DNA of 64,000 nt from an uncultured Oscillospiraceae bacterium (GTDB lineage Bacteria; Bacillota; Clostridia; Oscillospirales; Oscillospiraceae). The DNA lies in contig CAKUAS010000007.1 in the NCBI GenBank assembly GCA_934636655.1, forward strand, positions 47,327-111,326. Direction: 5' to 3'. Under the pieces are notes generated by a model, which saw only the letters and a program-made list of their open reading frames with translations, was not told the DNA's origin and ran no database searches. A program made the position numbers and the translations under genes. This document shows positions 16,463 through 26,613 of the stretch, piece after piece (within the stretch, counting starts at the first letter, position 1; each line of letters opens with the position of its first letter).

Positions 16463-19084
16463 TTATCCGAGATTTTTGAGACTTTCCTCAAGATTTTCGA
16501 TAAGCGCTTCGAGCTTTGCCTTCTTTTCGCGCTCGATGTTAACGACTTTTTCCGGTGCACGTGAGACAAAGTTCTCGTTTGCAAGCTTTGCTATCTGTCC
16601 GTCGAGCTGTTTTTTTGCGTTTGCAAGCTCTTTTTCCATGCGGGCACGCTCCTTTTCGAGGTCGACGAGCTCTGCCATGGGCATGAACATGCGCGCATTA
16701 TCGGTTATGACAGATACCATACCGTCGGTGGTCTCGGGAAGCTCGGCTCTTACCTCAATGCCGGAGGCATAAGCGAGCTTGCAGATGAATTTTTCTCCGT
16801 CGGTGAAGGCCTTGGCCTTGTCGGTAACTATAATGAGGTGGCTCTTTCTGGACGGGGGGACGTTCATCTCCGCTCTGCGGGCGCGAACTGCCTTGATAGC
16901 GTCCATGACCATACCGAAGTTTGCCTCGTCCTCCGGGAAGTTGAGCTTCTCGTCGTACACGGGGTAGGACTGCATCATCAGCGCGTCGCCCTCGTGCGGC
17001 AGCGCCTGCCAAATCTCCTCGGTGATAAACGGCATGAACGGGTGCAGAAGCTTGAGTATCTCAACAAGGACGTACAGCAGAACGCGCTGGGCGCTCTCCT
17101 TTGCCGCTTCGTCGCTGCCGTTAAGACGCGGCTTTGTAAGCTCAATATACCAGTCACAGTAGTCGTCCCAAATAAAGTCGTAGATCTTGCCGGCCGCGAC
17201 ACCGAGCTCAAAGCTGTCCATATTGTCGCAGACCTCTTTGATAACGCGGTTGAGCTTTGAAAGTATCCATTTATCCTCGGTCTCGAGCATTTCGGGCAGG
17301 TGATTATCCTCAACGGTGAGGTTCATCATAACAAAACGGGACGCATTCCATATCTTGTTGCAGAAGTTGCGCATAGCCTCGCACTTTTCAACATAAAAGC
17401 GCATATCGTTGCCGGGGCTGTTGCCGGTTATGAGGTTAAAGCGCAGTGCGTCAGCGCCGTACTTTTCGGCCATCTCCAGCGGGTCTATGCCGTTGCCGAG
17501 GCTCTTGGACATTTTTCTTCCCTGACTGTCGCGCACAAGGCCGTGGATGAACACAGTGTGGAACGGCTCCTTTTTCATCTGCTCCATGCCGGAGAAGATC
17601 ATTCTCGCGACCCAGAAGAAGATGATATCGTAGCCCGTTACCATGACCGAGGTCGGATACCAGTAGTCGAGCTCCGGGGTCTTGTCCGGCCAGCCCATGG
17701 TCGAAAACGGCCAGAGCGCGGAGGAGAACCAAGTATCGAGCACGTCCTCTTCCTGACGGATATTTTTGCTATGGCAGTATTCGCACTCGCAGGGATCCTC
17801 GCGTGCAACGGTTATTTTGCCGCAGTCGTCGCAGTACCATGCCGGTATTCTGTGACCCCACCAGAGCTGGCGGGAAATGCACCAGTCGTGGACGTTTTCC
17901 ATCCAGTTCATATAGGTCTTGGTAAAACGCTCAGGAACAAATTTGATCCTGCCGTCCTTTACGACTTCGATGGCCGCCTCGGCCAGAGGCTTCATCTTTA
18001 CAAACCACTGGGGGCTCGTAAGCGGCTCAACGACGGTTCCGCAGCGGTAGCAGCAGCCGACATTGTGGTTATACGGCTCGACTTTGACAAGGTAGCCCTG
18101 TTCTTCAAGATCGGCCACGATGGCCTTGCGGGCCTCGTAGCGGTCCATACCGTTATACTTGCCGCCGTTTATGATCTTCGCATCCTCGTCTATGCAGAGT
18201 ATCTGCTCAAGGTTGTGCCTGAGACCGACCTCGTAGTCGTTCGGATCGTGGCAGGGAGTCATTTTGACAGCGCCGGTTCCAAAGCCGAGCTCGACATATT
18301 CGTCGGCAACTATGGGGAGCTTTCTTCCGATCAGCGGCAGAATGGCGTTCTTGCCAACAAGGTGCTTATAGCGCTCGTCGTCGGGATGTACCGCAACGCC
18401 GGAGTCGCCGAGCATTGTCTCGGGACGGGTGGTCGCAATGATAAACTCCTCGTCGGAATCCTCAATTGGGTATCTTATGTGCCAGAACGAGCCTGGCATG
18501 TCTTTATACTCGACCTCGGCATCGGAGAGCGCCGTGCGGCACTTGGGGCACCAGTTTATGATACGGCTGCCCTTGTAGATAAGCCCCTTTTCGTACAGCT
18601 CGCAAAAAGTCTCGCGCACGCTCTTTGCGCGCGTTTCATCCATTGTAAATGCACTTCTGTCCCAATCGCAGGACGCGCCGAGCACCTTCTGCTGCTCAAC
18701 GATGCGGTCGCCGTATTTGTTCTTCCAATCCCAGACGCGCTCGAGGAATTTTTCGCGGCCGAGATCGTAACGCGTAAGGCCCTCTTTGACTCGCAGCTCT
18801 TCCTCGACCTTTATCTGCGTTGCGATGCCTGCGTGGTCGGTGCCGGGAAGCCACAGGGCGGCATAGCCCTGCATGCGCTTATAACGGGTCAGGATATCCT
18901 GCAGGGTCGAATCAAGCGCGTGACCCATGTGCAGCTGGCCTGTTACGTTGGGGGGCGGCATAACTATCGAAAACGGCTTTTTGTCAGGGTCTATAACACC
19001 CTTGAAGCAGCCGTGCGACTGCCACATATCATATATTCTCTTTTCCACCGTACCGGGGTCATACACCTTCGGCAGTTCTTTCAT
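16463..19084 (-). CDS. valS: Valyl-tRNA synthetase
   Basis: This 873-residue class I synthetase charges tRNA-Val. It has the HIGH-type motif (PPPNVTGQLHMGHAL, about 39-53) and the KMSKS motif (GRKMSKSLGNG, near 520). An editing CP1 domain lies between, with a typical TTRPETMLGD. The C-terminal coiled coil (MAELVDLEKERARMEKELANAKK onward) is the valine-enzyme-specific arm that distinguishes it from IleRS and LeuRS. A cysteine-containing CEYCHSK/CDDCGKI zinc region is present in the middle. It is preceded by a T-box leader, so expression should respond to uncharged tRNA-Val. Confidence 0.97.
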   Translation of the reverse strand: MKELPKVYDPGTVEKRIYDMWQSHGCFKGVIDPDKKPFSIVMPPPNVTGQLHMGHALDSTLQDILTRYKRMQGYAALWLPGTDHAGIATQIKVEEELRVKEGLTRYDLGREKFLERVWDWKNKYGDRIVEQQKVLGASCDWDRSAFTMDETRAKSVRETFCELYEKGLIYKGSRIINWCPKCRTALSDAEVEYKDMPGSFWHIRYPIEDSDEEFIIATTRPETMLGDSGVAVHPDDERYKHLVGKNAILPLIGRKLPIVADEYVELGFGTGAVKMTPCHDPNDYEVGLRHNLEQILCIDEDAKIINGGKYNGMDRYEARKAIVADLEEQGYLVKVEPYNHNVGCCYRCGTVVEPLTSPQWFVKMKPLAEAAIEVVKDGRIKFVPERFTKTYMNWMENVHDWCISRQLWWGHRIPAWYCDDCGKITVAREDPCECEYCHSKNIRQEEDVLDTWFSSALWPFSTMGWPDKTPELDYWYPTSVMVTGYDIIFFWVARMIFSGMEQMKKEPFHTVFIHGLVRDSQGRKMSKSLGNGIDPLEMAEKYGADALRFNLITGNSPGNDMRFYVEKCEAMRNFCNKIWNASRFVMMNLTVEDNHLPEMLETEDKWILSKLNRVIKEVCDNMDSFELGVAAGKIYDFIWDDYCDWYIELTKPRLNGSDEAAKESAQRVLLYVLVEILKLLHPFMPFITEEIWQALPHEGDALMMQSYPVYDEKLNFPEDEANFGMVMDAIKAVRARRAEMNVPPSRKSHLIIVTDKAKAFTDGEKFICKLAYASGIEVRAELPETTDGMVSVITDNARMFMPMAELVDLEKERARMEKELANAKKQLDGQIAKLANENFVSRAPEKVVNIEREKKAKLEALIENLEESLKNLG

Positions 19085-19104
19085 ATCTGATCCTCCTTAA
19101 CAAA

Positions 19105-19328
19105 TAAAAAAACTGCGCCCCGAACATATCAGGGCGCAGTATTACGCGGTACCACCTGAATTCCGCGCTTTGCGCGGCACTCAATGCTCTGTAACGGGAG
19201 CTACCGTCCGGCCTACTGAAATTTCAGCTCGGCTGCTCGGGACCGACCTTCGGCGACGTGCTTTAGGAACTTTCACCAACCGTTCCCTCTCTGAAAAGCA
19301 TGCTTCGCTTACTCCTGTCCGTCATTGC
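19105..19328 (-). promoter_or_regulatory. T-box riboswitch leader of valS
   Basis: Upstream of valS on the minus strand lies the near-invariant T-box sequence AGGTGGTACCGCG (complement 19145-19157). It precedes a terminator hairpin in which ACTGCGCCC pairs with GGGCGCAGT, followed by a T-run (19105-19140). Further upstream AGAGAGGGAACGGTTGGTGAAAG matches the conserved stem region of clostridial T-boxes. Uncharged tRNA-Val would stabilise the antiterminator. The 5' boundary is approximate and the specifier codon was not assigned with confidence. Confidence 0.93.
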
Positions 19329-19383
19329 CTTTTGTGAATCTTATTATATGCGCTTTTTACCCAAAAAGTCAAGCCGCGATTTT

Positions 19384-21174
19384 TCAGCTCATTCGATAAT
19401 ACTGCCAGCAGTGCAGCTTATCGATAAGCGGCTGCTCAGCGTCGGTATTGACTCCGGTCTTTATAACGGGCACTTCGCGGCGGAGATCACCAAGGAAGCT
19501 GAAAAACGGCTCGCTGTCCGCGCTTCCGGCCAGTTCAAGCGTAACCTCGCCGAGGAAATTTGCGCTTATATAGCCGTCCTCAGGCATATCGAGCGAGGCA
19601 AAGCGCTTTGCAAAATCGTCAGTTTCGGCATAAGCGTCGTTTGCCCAGATGACAAATGGCGCAGAGCAATTTGAAACAACGTCGTCTGCGATATCCATGC
19701 CAATCTCGTTATATGCAAGGTAATCCGCCCCGAGGTTCGGACGATGATCACCGAAGAACACGAGAATGTACGGATCATCAAGGCTGTTGAGATACTCGGT
19801 AAGCTCAAGCAGCATATCCGACGAGCACTTCACGCCGTAAGCGTACACCGACAAAAGCTCCTCGGCATAGTCGCTCAATTGGACGCTCGTCTGTACCTTC
19901 GGGACCTCAAAATCGTATTTTGAGTATGTATACGCCTGATGATTCTGGATGGTCGTTGCATAGGTGAACAGCCTTCCGCCGTTTTGCGTACGCTCGCTTA
20001 TAAGCTGCTTGAGATTTTTGAGGAATACGCTGTCCATATTGGACTTATCCTCAAGATCCTCAACAAACACACGGTCTTTCACTCCGAGGAAGCTCAGAGC
20101 GGAATCGCGGTTATAAAACCAACTGTCGCCCGGATGGAAATACAGGCTGTCATAGCCCTCATCCCCCAGCAGCGTTGCCATCGAGGGCACGGAGTGATGG
20201 AACGAGCGCATCGCAGAATTGGAAGTTGCGCTTATGAGGTTTGTCTGCATTCCCGTAAGCACGTCAAACTCCGTGTTCGCGGTGCCGGCGCCGAAATTCG
20301 GAACGACGATATGTCCGCTGACACTGTTCGGGCTGCTCGCGACCTCGTAGAAGCCGCGCATGGGATCGTCCTCCTCGGAATAGGTGAATGCGTCGGCATC
20401 GGTAATGTCATTGAACGCCTCGCACATTATCATGAGTATCTGCGGCTTAACACCCTCGGCTTCCTCGGTCTTCTGCTCCTCTATATAGCTTTCGACCTTG
20501 CTTGCCGAATAACCGTCCGGCTTATCGGCGGTGTAGAGGTTGAAGTTATACAGAAAGCAGTAGTTAAGGCCGAGCTCGTTGAATATGGTCGTCATATTGT
20601 AAACAGAGCTGGTGGGAAACGAATCGTGAAGCTCACGATCGCGGTAAAGCCCGAAGAAGGCCCCTATAAACACGGCTATACTGAGGACAACGCCTATCAC
20701 TCTCGGCATTGCAGGACGCTTTTTCGTCTTTCCCAGCATTACGGCCAAGACTATAAATGCCGCCGTTGATACGACTATAAGCGCAATAAGTGCTGGGTGC
20801 AGGTCAAGGCGATAATCGCCGGAGGCCTGAAGCGCCTCTCGCAGAAGAAGTATGTCCGCCGGAACGAGCGGATCATCGCGCCCGTCGATCTTGAGGAGGT
20901 TTGCGTAAGACAGCAGGCCGAACACCACGTTCGCCGCAGCGCCTGCCGCGAAGCTGTTTGAAAACGCGAAGTAGATTATCAGCATCAGCACCGCTATCGG
21001 CAAAACGTTCAGCACGATAAGCAGCGGATTGCGCAGCATGAAGCCAACGGTGTGCGTAAACGAGCCGGGCGCTATATAAAGGCACATGGCAAACACCCAG
21101 CCCATGAGCAGTATAAGCTCAAGCCATATGTACTTGTTATGAAGATCTATGAGCTTTGCGCGTTTACTATTCAT
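19384..21174 (-). CDS. LTA synthase-family membrane sulfatase
   Basis: This 596-residue protein has five N-terminal transmembrane helices (roughly residues 14-170) followed by an extracellular alkaline-phosphatase/sulfatase fold. The metal-site motifs are IMCEAFNDI (Glu near 250), the catalytic Thr in GAGTANTEFDVLTG, LYFHPGD and the late FFGDHRPNLG. The family transfers glycerophosphate or phosphoethanolamine-type groups to lipid or glycan acceptors in the envelope. The organism may use it for a polyglycerophosphate polymer. It lies 19 nt after the DegV gene, so the two are probably one transcript. Confidence 0.9.
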   Translation of the reverse strand: MNSKRAKLIDLHNKYIWLELILLMGWVFAMCLYIAPGSFTHTVGFMLRNPLLIVLNVLPIAVLMLIIYFAFSNSFAAGAAANVVFGLLSYANLLKIDGRDDPLVPADILLLREALQASGDYRLDLHPALIALIVVSTAAFIVLAVMLGKTKKRPAMPRVIGVVLSIAVFIGAFFGLYRDRELHDSFPTSSVYNMTTIFNELGLNYCFLYNFNLYTADKPDGYSASKVESYIEEQKTEEAEGVKPQILMIMCEAFNDITDADAFTYSEEDDPMRGFYEVASSPNSVSGHIVVPNFGAGTANTEFDVLTGMQTNLISATSNSAMRSFHHSVPSMATLLGDEGYDSLYFHPGDSWFYNRDSALSFLGVKDRVFVEDLEDKSNMDSVFLKNLKQLISERTQNGGRLFTYATTIQNHQAYTYSKYDFEVPKVQTSVQLSDYAEELLSVYAYGVKCSSDMLLELTEYLNSLDDPYILVFFGDHRPNLGADYLAYNEIGMDIADDVVSNCSAPFVIWANDAYAETDDFAKRFASLDMPEDGYISANFLGEVTLELAGSADSEPFFSFLGDLRREVPVIKTGVNTDAEQPLIDKLHCWQYYRMS

Positions 21175-21193
21175 CTTAAGTCACACTTTGAAT

Positions 21194-22081
21194 TTATTCG
21201 CCGCGCTCGGAGCCCCAGAAGAACAGTGCGACCGTGCCGGGGCCGGTGTGGCTGCCGATGGTCGTGCCGACATAGTTTATCTCTACCTTGCCATTGAGCT
21301 TGGGGAAGCGCTCTTCGACAAGTGCCGCAACAGCCTTTGCATCCTCAACGCAGCCGGACTGCGAAATGTAGCACTTGCCGGAGTAGTCGAGACCGTCATT
21401 TGCGCACTGCTCCATGCGCTCAACAATGGTCTTTATGACCTTTTTCTTTGTACGGATCTTTTCCCTGGGAATAAGTCTGCCGAGATTGTCCATATTCAGC
21501 AGAGGGCAGATATTGAGCATAGTTCCGAAGAAGCCGGCCGCTTTGGATATTCTGCCGCCCTTGACATAAAAGCTCAGGTCTGTGGAGAAGAACCAATGGT
21601 GCAGATGCAGTTTGTTCTCTTCGACCCAATCGCGAGCCTCGTCAACGCTCAGTCCCTCGTCGCGCTTATCGGCGAGCGTGTCCATCAGCAGGCCGTAGCC
21701 GGAGGATGCGCCGAGAGAGTCGACGATGTAGATCTTGCGCTCGGGGAAATCCTGCGCAAGTATCTCGGCCGCGCTGCGTGCGGAGTTGACTGTGCCGGAG
21801 ATGCCGCTCGAGAGCGTTACATGCAGGATATCCTTGCCTTCCTTGAGGAAGGGAGTAAAGAAATCGACGTATTCGGCAACGTTCACCTGGCTTGTCTTGG
21901 TATCAGCACCCTCGGCCATTTTTTTATAAAATTCCTCAAACGGAATGCTCTGTCCGAGGTCATCGCTGTAATCCTCGCCGTCAAGCATATAGTGGAAGCA
22001 GACATACTTTATGTCGCGAGCCTCAAAATGTTCCTTTGAAAGGTCTGCCGTCGAGCAGCAGCTAATTATATAGTCAGACAT
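21194..22081 (-). CDS. DegV-family fatty-acid-binding protein
   Basis: This protein of about 295 residues has the two-domain DegV fold. The N-terminal domain opens with IISCCSTADLS and contains TSQVNVAEY (about 68-76) and VTLSSGISGT. The C-terminal domain has GRISKAAGFFGTMLNICPLL. DegV (FakB-type) proteins bind a fatty acid for phosphorylation by the FakA kinase, feeding exogenous fatty acids into phospholipid. The start at 22081 has GGGAGG nearby; an earlier in-frame ATG is less likely. No fakA is next to it. Co-transcription with the LTA-synthase-type enzyme fits a lipid/envelope role. Confidence 0.9.
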   Translation of the reverse strand: MSDYIISCCSTADLSKEHFEARDIKYVCFHYMLDGEDYSDDLGQSIPFEEFYKKMAEGADTKTSQVNVAEYVDFFTPFLKEGKDILHVTLSSGISGTVNSARSAAEILAQDFPERKIYIVDSLGASSGYGLLMDTLADKRDEGLSVDEARDWVEENKLHLHHWFFSTDLSFYVKGGRISKAAGFFGTMLNICPLLNMDNLGRLIPREKIRTKKKVIKTIVERMEQCANDGLDYSGKCYISQSGCVEDAKAVAALVEERFPKLNGKVEINYVGTTIGSHTGPGTVALFFWGSERGE

Positions 22082-22108
22082 GGTTTCCTCCCTAAATTTC
22101 AAAAATTA

Positions 22109-22143
22109 TGCCCGTATACAACGGATACTCCATTATATACGGG
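22109..22143 (-). terminator. Terminator after thioredoxin gene
   Basis: GCCCGTATA and TATACGGGC form the stem with a long loop. On the minus strand it follows trxA. Confidence 0.55.
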
Positions 22144-22178
22144 CACAATTTGAAATGCAACAAATATTGCAACAATTT

Positions 22179-22481
22179 TTATCCGAACATGAGCATGAGC
22201 TCTTCGCAGCTGGTCACACCGACCTCTTTGCTGATCTGTTTGCCGTCCTTAAAGGCGATGAGCGTGGGAATGCTCATTACGCCGAAGCGCTGCGCAATGG
22301 CCGGTACCTGGTCGACATCGAGCTTGCAGACCTGGACACGCCCTTCCATCTGCTTATCAAACTCTTCGAGTATCGGGGCCTGCATTTGGCAGGGTCCGCA
22401 CCATGTCGCCCAAAAGTCGACCAGCACGAGGCCGGAGGAAGTGACGGAATCGAAATTATCCTTTGTAAGATGCATGATCAT
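22179..22481 (-). CDS. trxA: Thioredoxin
   Basis: This 100-residue thioredoxin has the active site FWATWCGPCQMQAPIL (Cys near 29 and 32) and the cis-proline loop FGVMSIPTLIAF. It reduces protein disulfides in the cytosol. It begins 3 nt after the stop of the flavoprotein reductase, so the reductase/thioredoxin pair is co-expressed. Size and motifs are fully canonical. Confidence 0.96.
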   Translation of the reverse strand: MIMHLTKDNFDSVTSSGLVLVDFWATWCGPCQMQAPILEEFDKQMEGRVQVCKLDVDQVPAIAQRFGVMSIPTLIAFKDGKQISKEVGVTSCEELMLMFG

Positions 22482-22484
22482 GAT

Positions 22485-23306
22485 TTATATCTCCTTTTCG
22501 ATAGTATTTATATATTCGCAGGCGGCGAGCGCGGCAATATTGCCATCGCCCACGGCTTTTGCTATCTGATACGGCGCACCCACGCAGTCGCCGGCGGCAT
22601 AAACGCCTTTTATATTAGTTTTGCCGCTGCGGTCTGTTTTTATTATGCCGTGTTCGGACTCTATGCCGGAAATGAGACTTTCGGCGGTGAGCGTGTCTTT
22701 CAATATGAAAACACAGTCGACCTTGTGCTCCTGCCCGTTAACGACAAGCGTATCGGCCTTCATTCCGCCGCGAATATCAAATTTCTCCTTACCGGTGAAT
22801 GTGAGCACCTCGCAGCCGATATCTCGCAGGAACTGCACATCATGCGCCGCCTCATCGCTGTCGCCGATGACGGCAACGGTCTTGCCCTTATAAAGCATTC
22901 CGTCACAGGTCGCGCAATAGCTCACACCTCTGCCGAGAAATTCGCTCTCGCCCGGGCAAATGGGCCGTCGGCTTATACCGCTTGCCACGATCACCGCGCT
23001 TGCTTCGTAAAACTCGCGCCCGACGGCGACGCCTATGGTTTTGCAGAGCGGCACGACGTTCAGCGCGCGGCCGCGGATCACATGCGCGTCGCTTTCCTCA
23101 AGCTGCTTTGTCATTGCCTTTACGATATCCGCTCCCGTTCCCGAGATGCCTGGATAATTCGTGACGCTTTCGGCAAGGCAGAGCTTGCTGCTACCGGGAT
23201 TATTTGCAATAACTACGGTTTTTTTGCCGCGATTGCAGGCCGTCAGCGCCGCCGAAACTCCGGCCGGCCCCGCGCCGATGATGAGTATGTCAAACTTATT
23301 GTCCAT
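22485..23306 (-). CDS. Thioredoxin-reductase-like flavoprotein lacking NADPH motifs
   Basis: This protein of about 273 residues has an N-terminal FAD-binding motif (ILIIGAGPAGVSAAL), the redox-active CATCDG (about 130-135), and a C-terminal FAD motif (GVYAAGDCVG). It is shorter than classical TrxB (about 310-320). The second nucleotide-binding domain reads VIGDSDEAAHD, without the usual GGGNSAxE, and there is no HRRxxxR motif. Both motifs bind NADPH in classical TrxB. Loss of both is described for ferredoxin-dependent flavin thioredoxin reductases of Clostridia and related enzymes, so the electron donor here may be ferredoxin. It is co-operonic with trxA. The ATG at 23306 is chosen over an upstream start because the FAD motif follows at the usual distance. 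Confidence 0.9.
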   Translation of the reverse strand: MDNKFDILIIGAGPAGVSAALTACNRGKKTVVIANNPGSSKLCLAESVTNYPGISGTGADIVKAMTKQLEESDAHVIRGRALNVVPLCKTIGVAVGREFYEASAVIVASGISRRPICPGESEFLGRGVSYCATCDGMLYKGKTVAVIGDSDEAAHDVQFLRDIGCEVLTFTGKEKFDIRGGMKADTLVVNGQEHKVDCVFILKDTLTAESLISGIESEHGIIKTDRSGKTNIKGVYAAGDCVGAPYQIAKAVGDGNIAALAACEYINTIEKEI

Positions 23307-23387
23307 TTTTATCACCCGTAAGCATATTATCACAGTTTTTACGTTTTCTCAACGGCATATACGACAAGACTCAAATTTATTTTTATA

Positions 23388-23416
23388 TTGTAATTACGTT
23401 AAATTTCGTTTATAAT
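23388..23416 (+). promoter_or_regulatory. Sigma-A-type promoter of glnS
   Basis: TTGTAA (23388-23393) and TATAAT (23411-23416) are separated by 17 bp. The ribosome site AGGAG and the glnS ATG follow about 30 bp later. Confidence 0.75.
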
Positions 23417-23448
23417 TTTACTACCTTCGATCAACAGGAGTATGAACA

Positions 23449-25116
<1,668 letters not shown>

Positions 25117-25133
25117 GACGCAAGGAGGGTCAC

Positions 25134-25610
25134 ATGGACTACAAAGCTGCGGTAATCACAGTAAGCGACAGATGCTCTGCCGGAGAGAAGATCGATAAAA
25201 GCGGTCCGGCCGTCGCGCAGATGCTCGAGGAAGCCGGATTCAAGGTTATTTACAAAGGTCTCGTTCCCGACGAACGGCATGAGATATCCTCGGAGTTTAT
25301 AAAATGCGCCTACGAACTCGGCGCGGATCTCATAATATCGACCGGCGGCACGGGCTTCGGTAAGCGCGACATTACGCCCGAGGCCACACGCGACGTCATC
25401 TCACGCGAGATACCTGCCATTCCGCAGGCGATGCTTCACTACAGTCTTGAGATCACACCGCGTGCCATGCTCACAAGAGGCGTTGCCGGAATACGCGGCA
25501 AGAGCCTTATCCTGAACCTGCCCGGCAACGAGGCCGGCGCAAGGCAGAATCTGAGTGCAATTATCGGTGTGCTTGAGCATGCCCTCCAAATGATTGCAAA
25601 AGACGAATAA
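25134..25610 (+). CDS. MogA/MoaB-family molybdopterin protein
   Basis: This 158-residue protein belongs to the MoCF-binding domain family. It shows AVITVSDRCSAGEK, the substrate-binding ISTGGTGFGKRDITPEAT loop (about 67-84), and the conserved LNLPGNEAGA near the C-terminus. It adenylates molybdopterin during molybdenum cofactor assembly. No other molybdenum cofactor gene is in the window. GGAGG precedes the ATG. It ends at a hairpin shared with the convergent hydrolase gene. Confidence 0.92.
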   Translation: MDYKAAVITVSDRCSAGEKIDKSGPAVAQMLEEAGFKVIYKGLVPDERHEISSEFIKCAYELGADLIISTGGTGFGKRDITPEATRDVISREIPAIPQAMLHYSLEITPRAMLTRGVAGIRGKSLILNLPGNEAGARQNLSAIIGVLEHALQMIAKDE

Positions 25611-25616
25611 ACATAG

Positions 25617-25643
25617 AAAAAGCACGGCTCAGCCGTGCTTTTT
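25617..25643. terminator. Bidirectional terminator
   Basis: AAAAAGCACGGCTGAGC-type stem: AAAAAGCACGGCT pairs with AGCCGTGCTTTTT with almost no loop and a T-run on both strands. It serves the convergent genes at 25610 and 25629. Confidence 0.85.
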
Positions 25644-26204
25644 CATTTCTTCAAGCGTCATTATCTTGGCGCCTATACGCTGCATATCCTCGAGATTTGC
25701 CGTCTGCACCGCGTCGTTTACGGACGACGTACAATCGCTTAGAACCACGACGTCATAGTCGAGCGAGAGCGCATCGTAGCAGGTCGTGCGGATGCAGTTC
25801 GGCGTCGTAGTTCCCGCAAGCACGACCGTCTGTACTCCGAGCCTGCGCAAAACAAGATCAAGGCTCGTTGCGAAAAACGCGGAAAAGCGGGGCTTTATCA
25901 AAACATGGTCGCACTCGAGGACCTCGAATGATTCCGGGAATGCGTCGGACATATGCTCGTCGCAGATCTCCGACAGAGGCTTGCCTCCCTCGGCCCAGGT
26001 CTTCGCTCTCGCCTTTTCAACGTCGCTGCCGTCGGCGCGATAGTGCCGCACGGCGTAGAACACCGGAAGCTCGTTATCGTGGAAAAAATGTATTGCCTCG
26101 GCGCAGGCCGGCACAGTTGAAGCCGCTCCCGCAATATACAGCGGCGACGACGGGTCGATAAAGCCGCGCTGCATGTCTATCATTATAAGTGCTGTATTGT
26201 TCAT
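25629..26204 (-). CDS. Isochorismatase-family cysteine hydrolase
   Basis: This 191-residue protein has the family's catalytic triad. The Asp is in LIMIDMQRGFI (near residue 9), the Lys in VLIKPRFSAFF (about 107) and the Cys in AGTTTPNCIRTTCYDA (about 136). The fold covers nicotinamidases, N-carbamoyl hydrolases and isochorismatases. The TTPNCIRTT form is common in uncharacterised clostridial members, so the substrate cannot be named. It is monocistronic, with GGAGG before the ATG. Confidence 0.9.
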   Translation of the reverse strand: MNNTALIMIDMQRGFIDPSSPLYIAGAASTVPACAEAIHFFHDNELPVFYAVRHYRADGSDVEKARAKTWAEGGKPLSEICDEHMSDAFPESFEVLECDHVLIKPRFSAFFATSLDLVLRRLGVQTVVLAGTTTPNCIRTTCYDALSLDYDVVVLSDCTSSVNDAVQTANLEDMQRIGAKIMTLEEMKKHG

Positions 26205-26259
26205 TTGCTCCTCCTGTATGGCTTATCGGAGATATCATAACGCCGCAGGGCAAAAAAGT

Positions 26260-26603
26260 AAAGGGTCACCGCCGGTGACCCTTTCAGCGTGTCAAAAAAG
26301 TCACAGACTTTTTTGCACGCTTCAAATACGCCACATTTTTTGTGAAAATAAATTTTCACGAAAAATCTCGCTACGCTCGTCAAAAAAGTCCGTGCCGGAC
26401 ATTTTTGATGGCTACAATCCAACTTGAGGCGGGCCTTTTCTCGCTGCGGCTCGGTCACGGCGCGGCTCTGACATGCCCCCGGCATGTCATTCACTCCCGC
26501 GCCGCCGCTTCGCTACCCCTCAAACTCCCCCGCTGCACACTTATCTTTCCTCAGCAGCATAGTTTTTTTGACAGTCTCAAAGGGTCACCGCCGGTGACCC
26601 TTT
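26260..26603. repeat. Hairpin-dense intergenic segment bounded by a repeated 25-bp palindrome
   Basis: The near-perfect palindrome AAAGGGTCACC-GCC-GGTGACCCTTT occurs at 26260-26284 and again, identical, at 26579-26603. Between them are a hairpin at 26287-26320 (GCGTG...CACGC arms around CAAAAAAGTC/GACTTTTTTG), one near 26380-26410 (TCAAAAA/TTTTTGA), and a TGACATGCC/GGCATGTCA hairpin flanked by GCGCGG/CCGCGC. No gene is supportable. The right copy also serves as a terminator for the SLH gene on the minus strand. Confidence 0.7.
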
Positions 26604-26613
26604 AAAACTAAAC

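Noticed and set aside
17300..19090. 596-codon frame on the plus strand across valS
   Set aside because: Antisense to an unambiguous valyl-tRNA synthetase with all motifs; no ribosome site or domain.
23423..23440. Partial match of the MITE end (TACCTTCGAT) before glnS
   Set aside because: Only ten bases match and no partner end lies nearby; probably chance.
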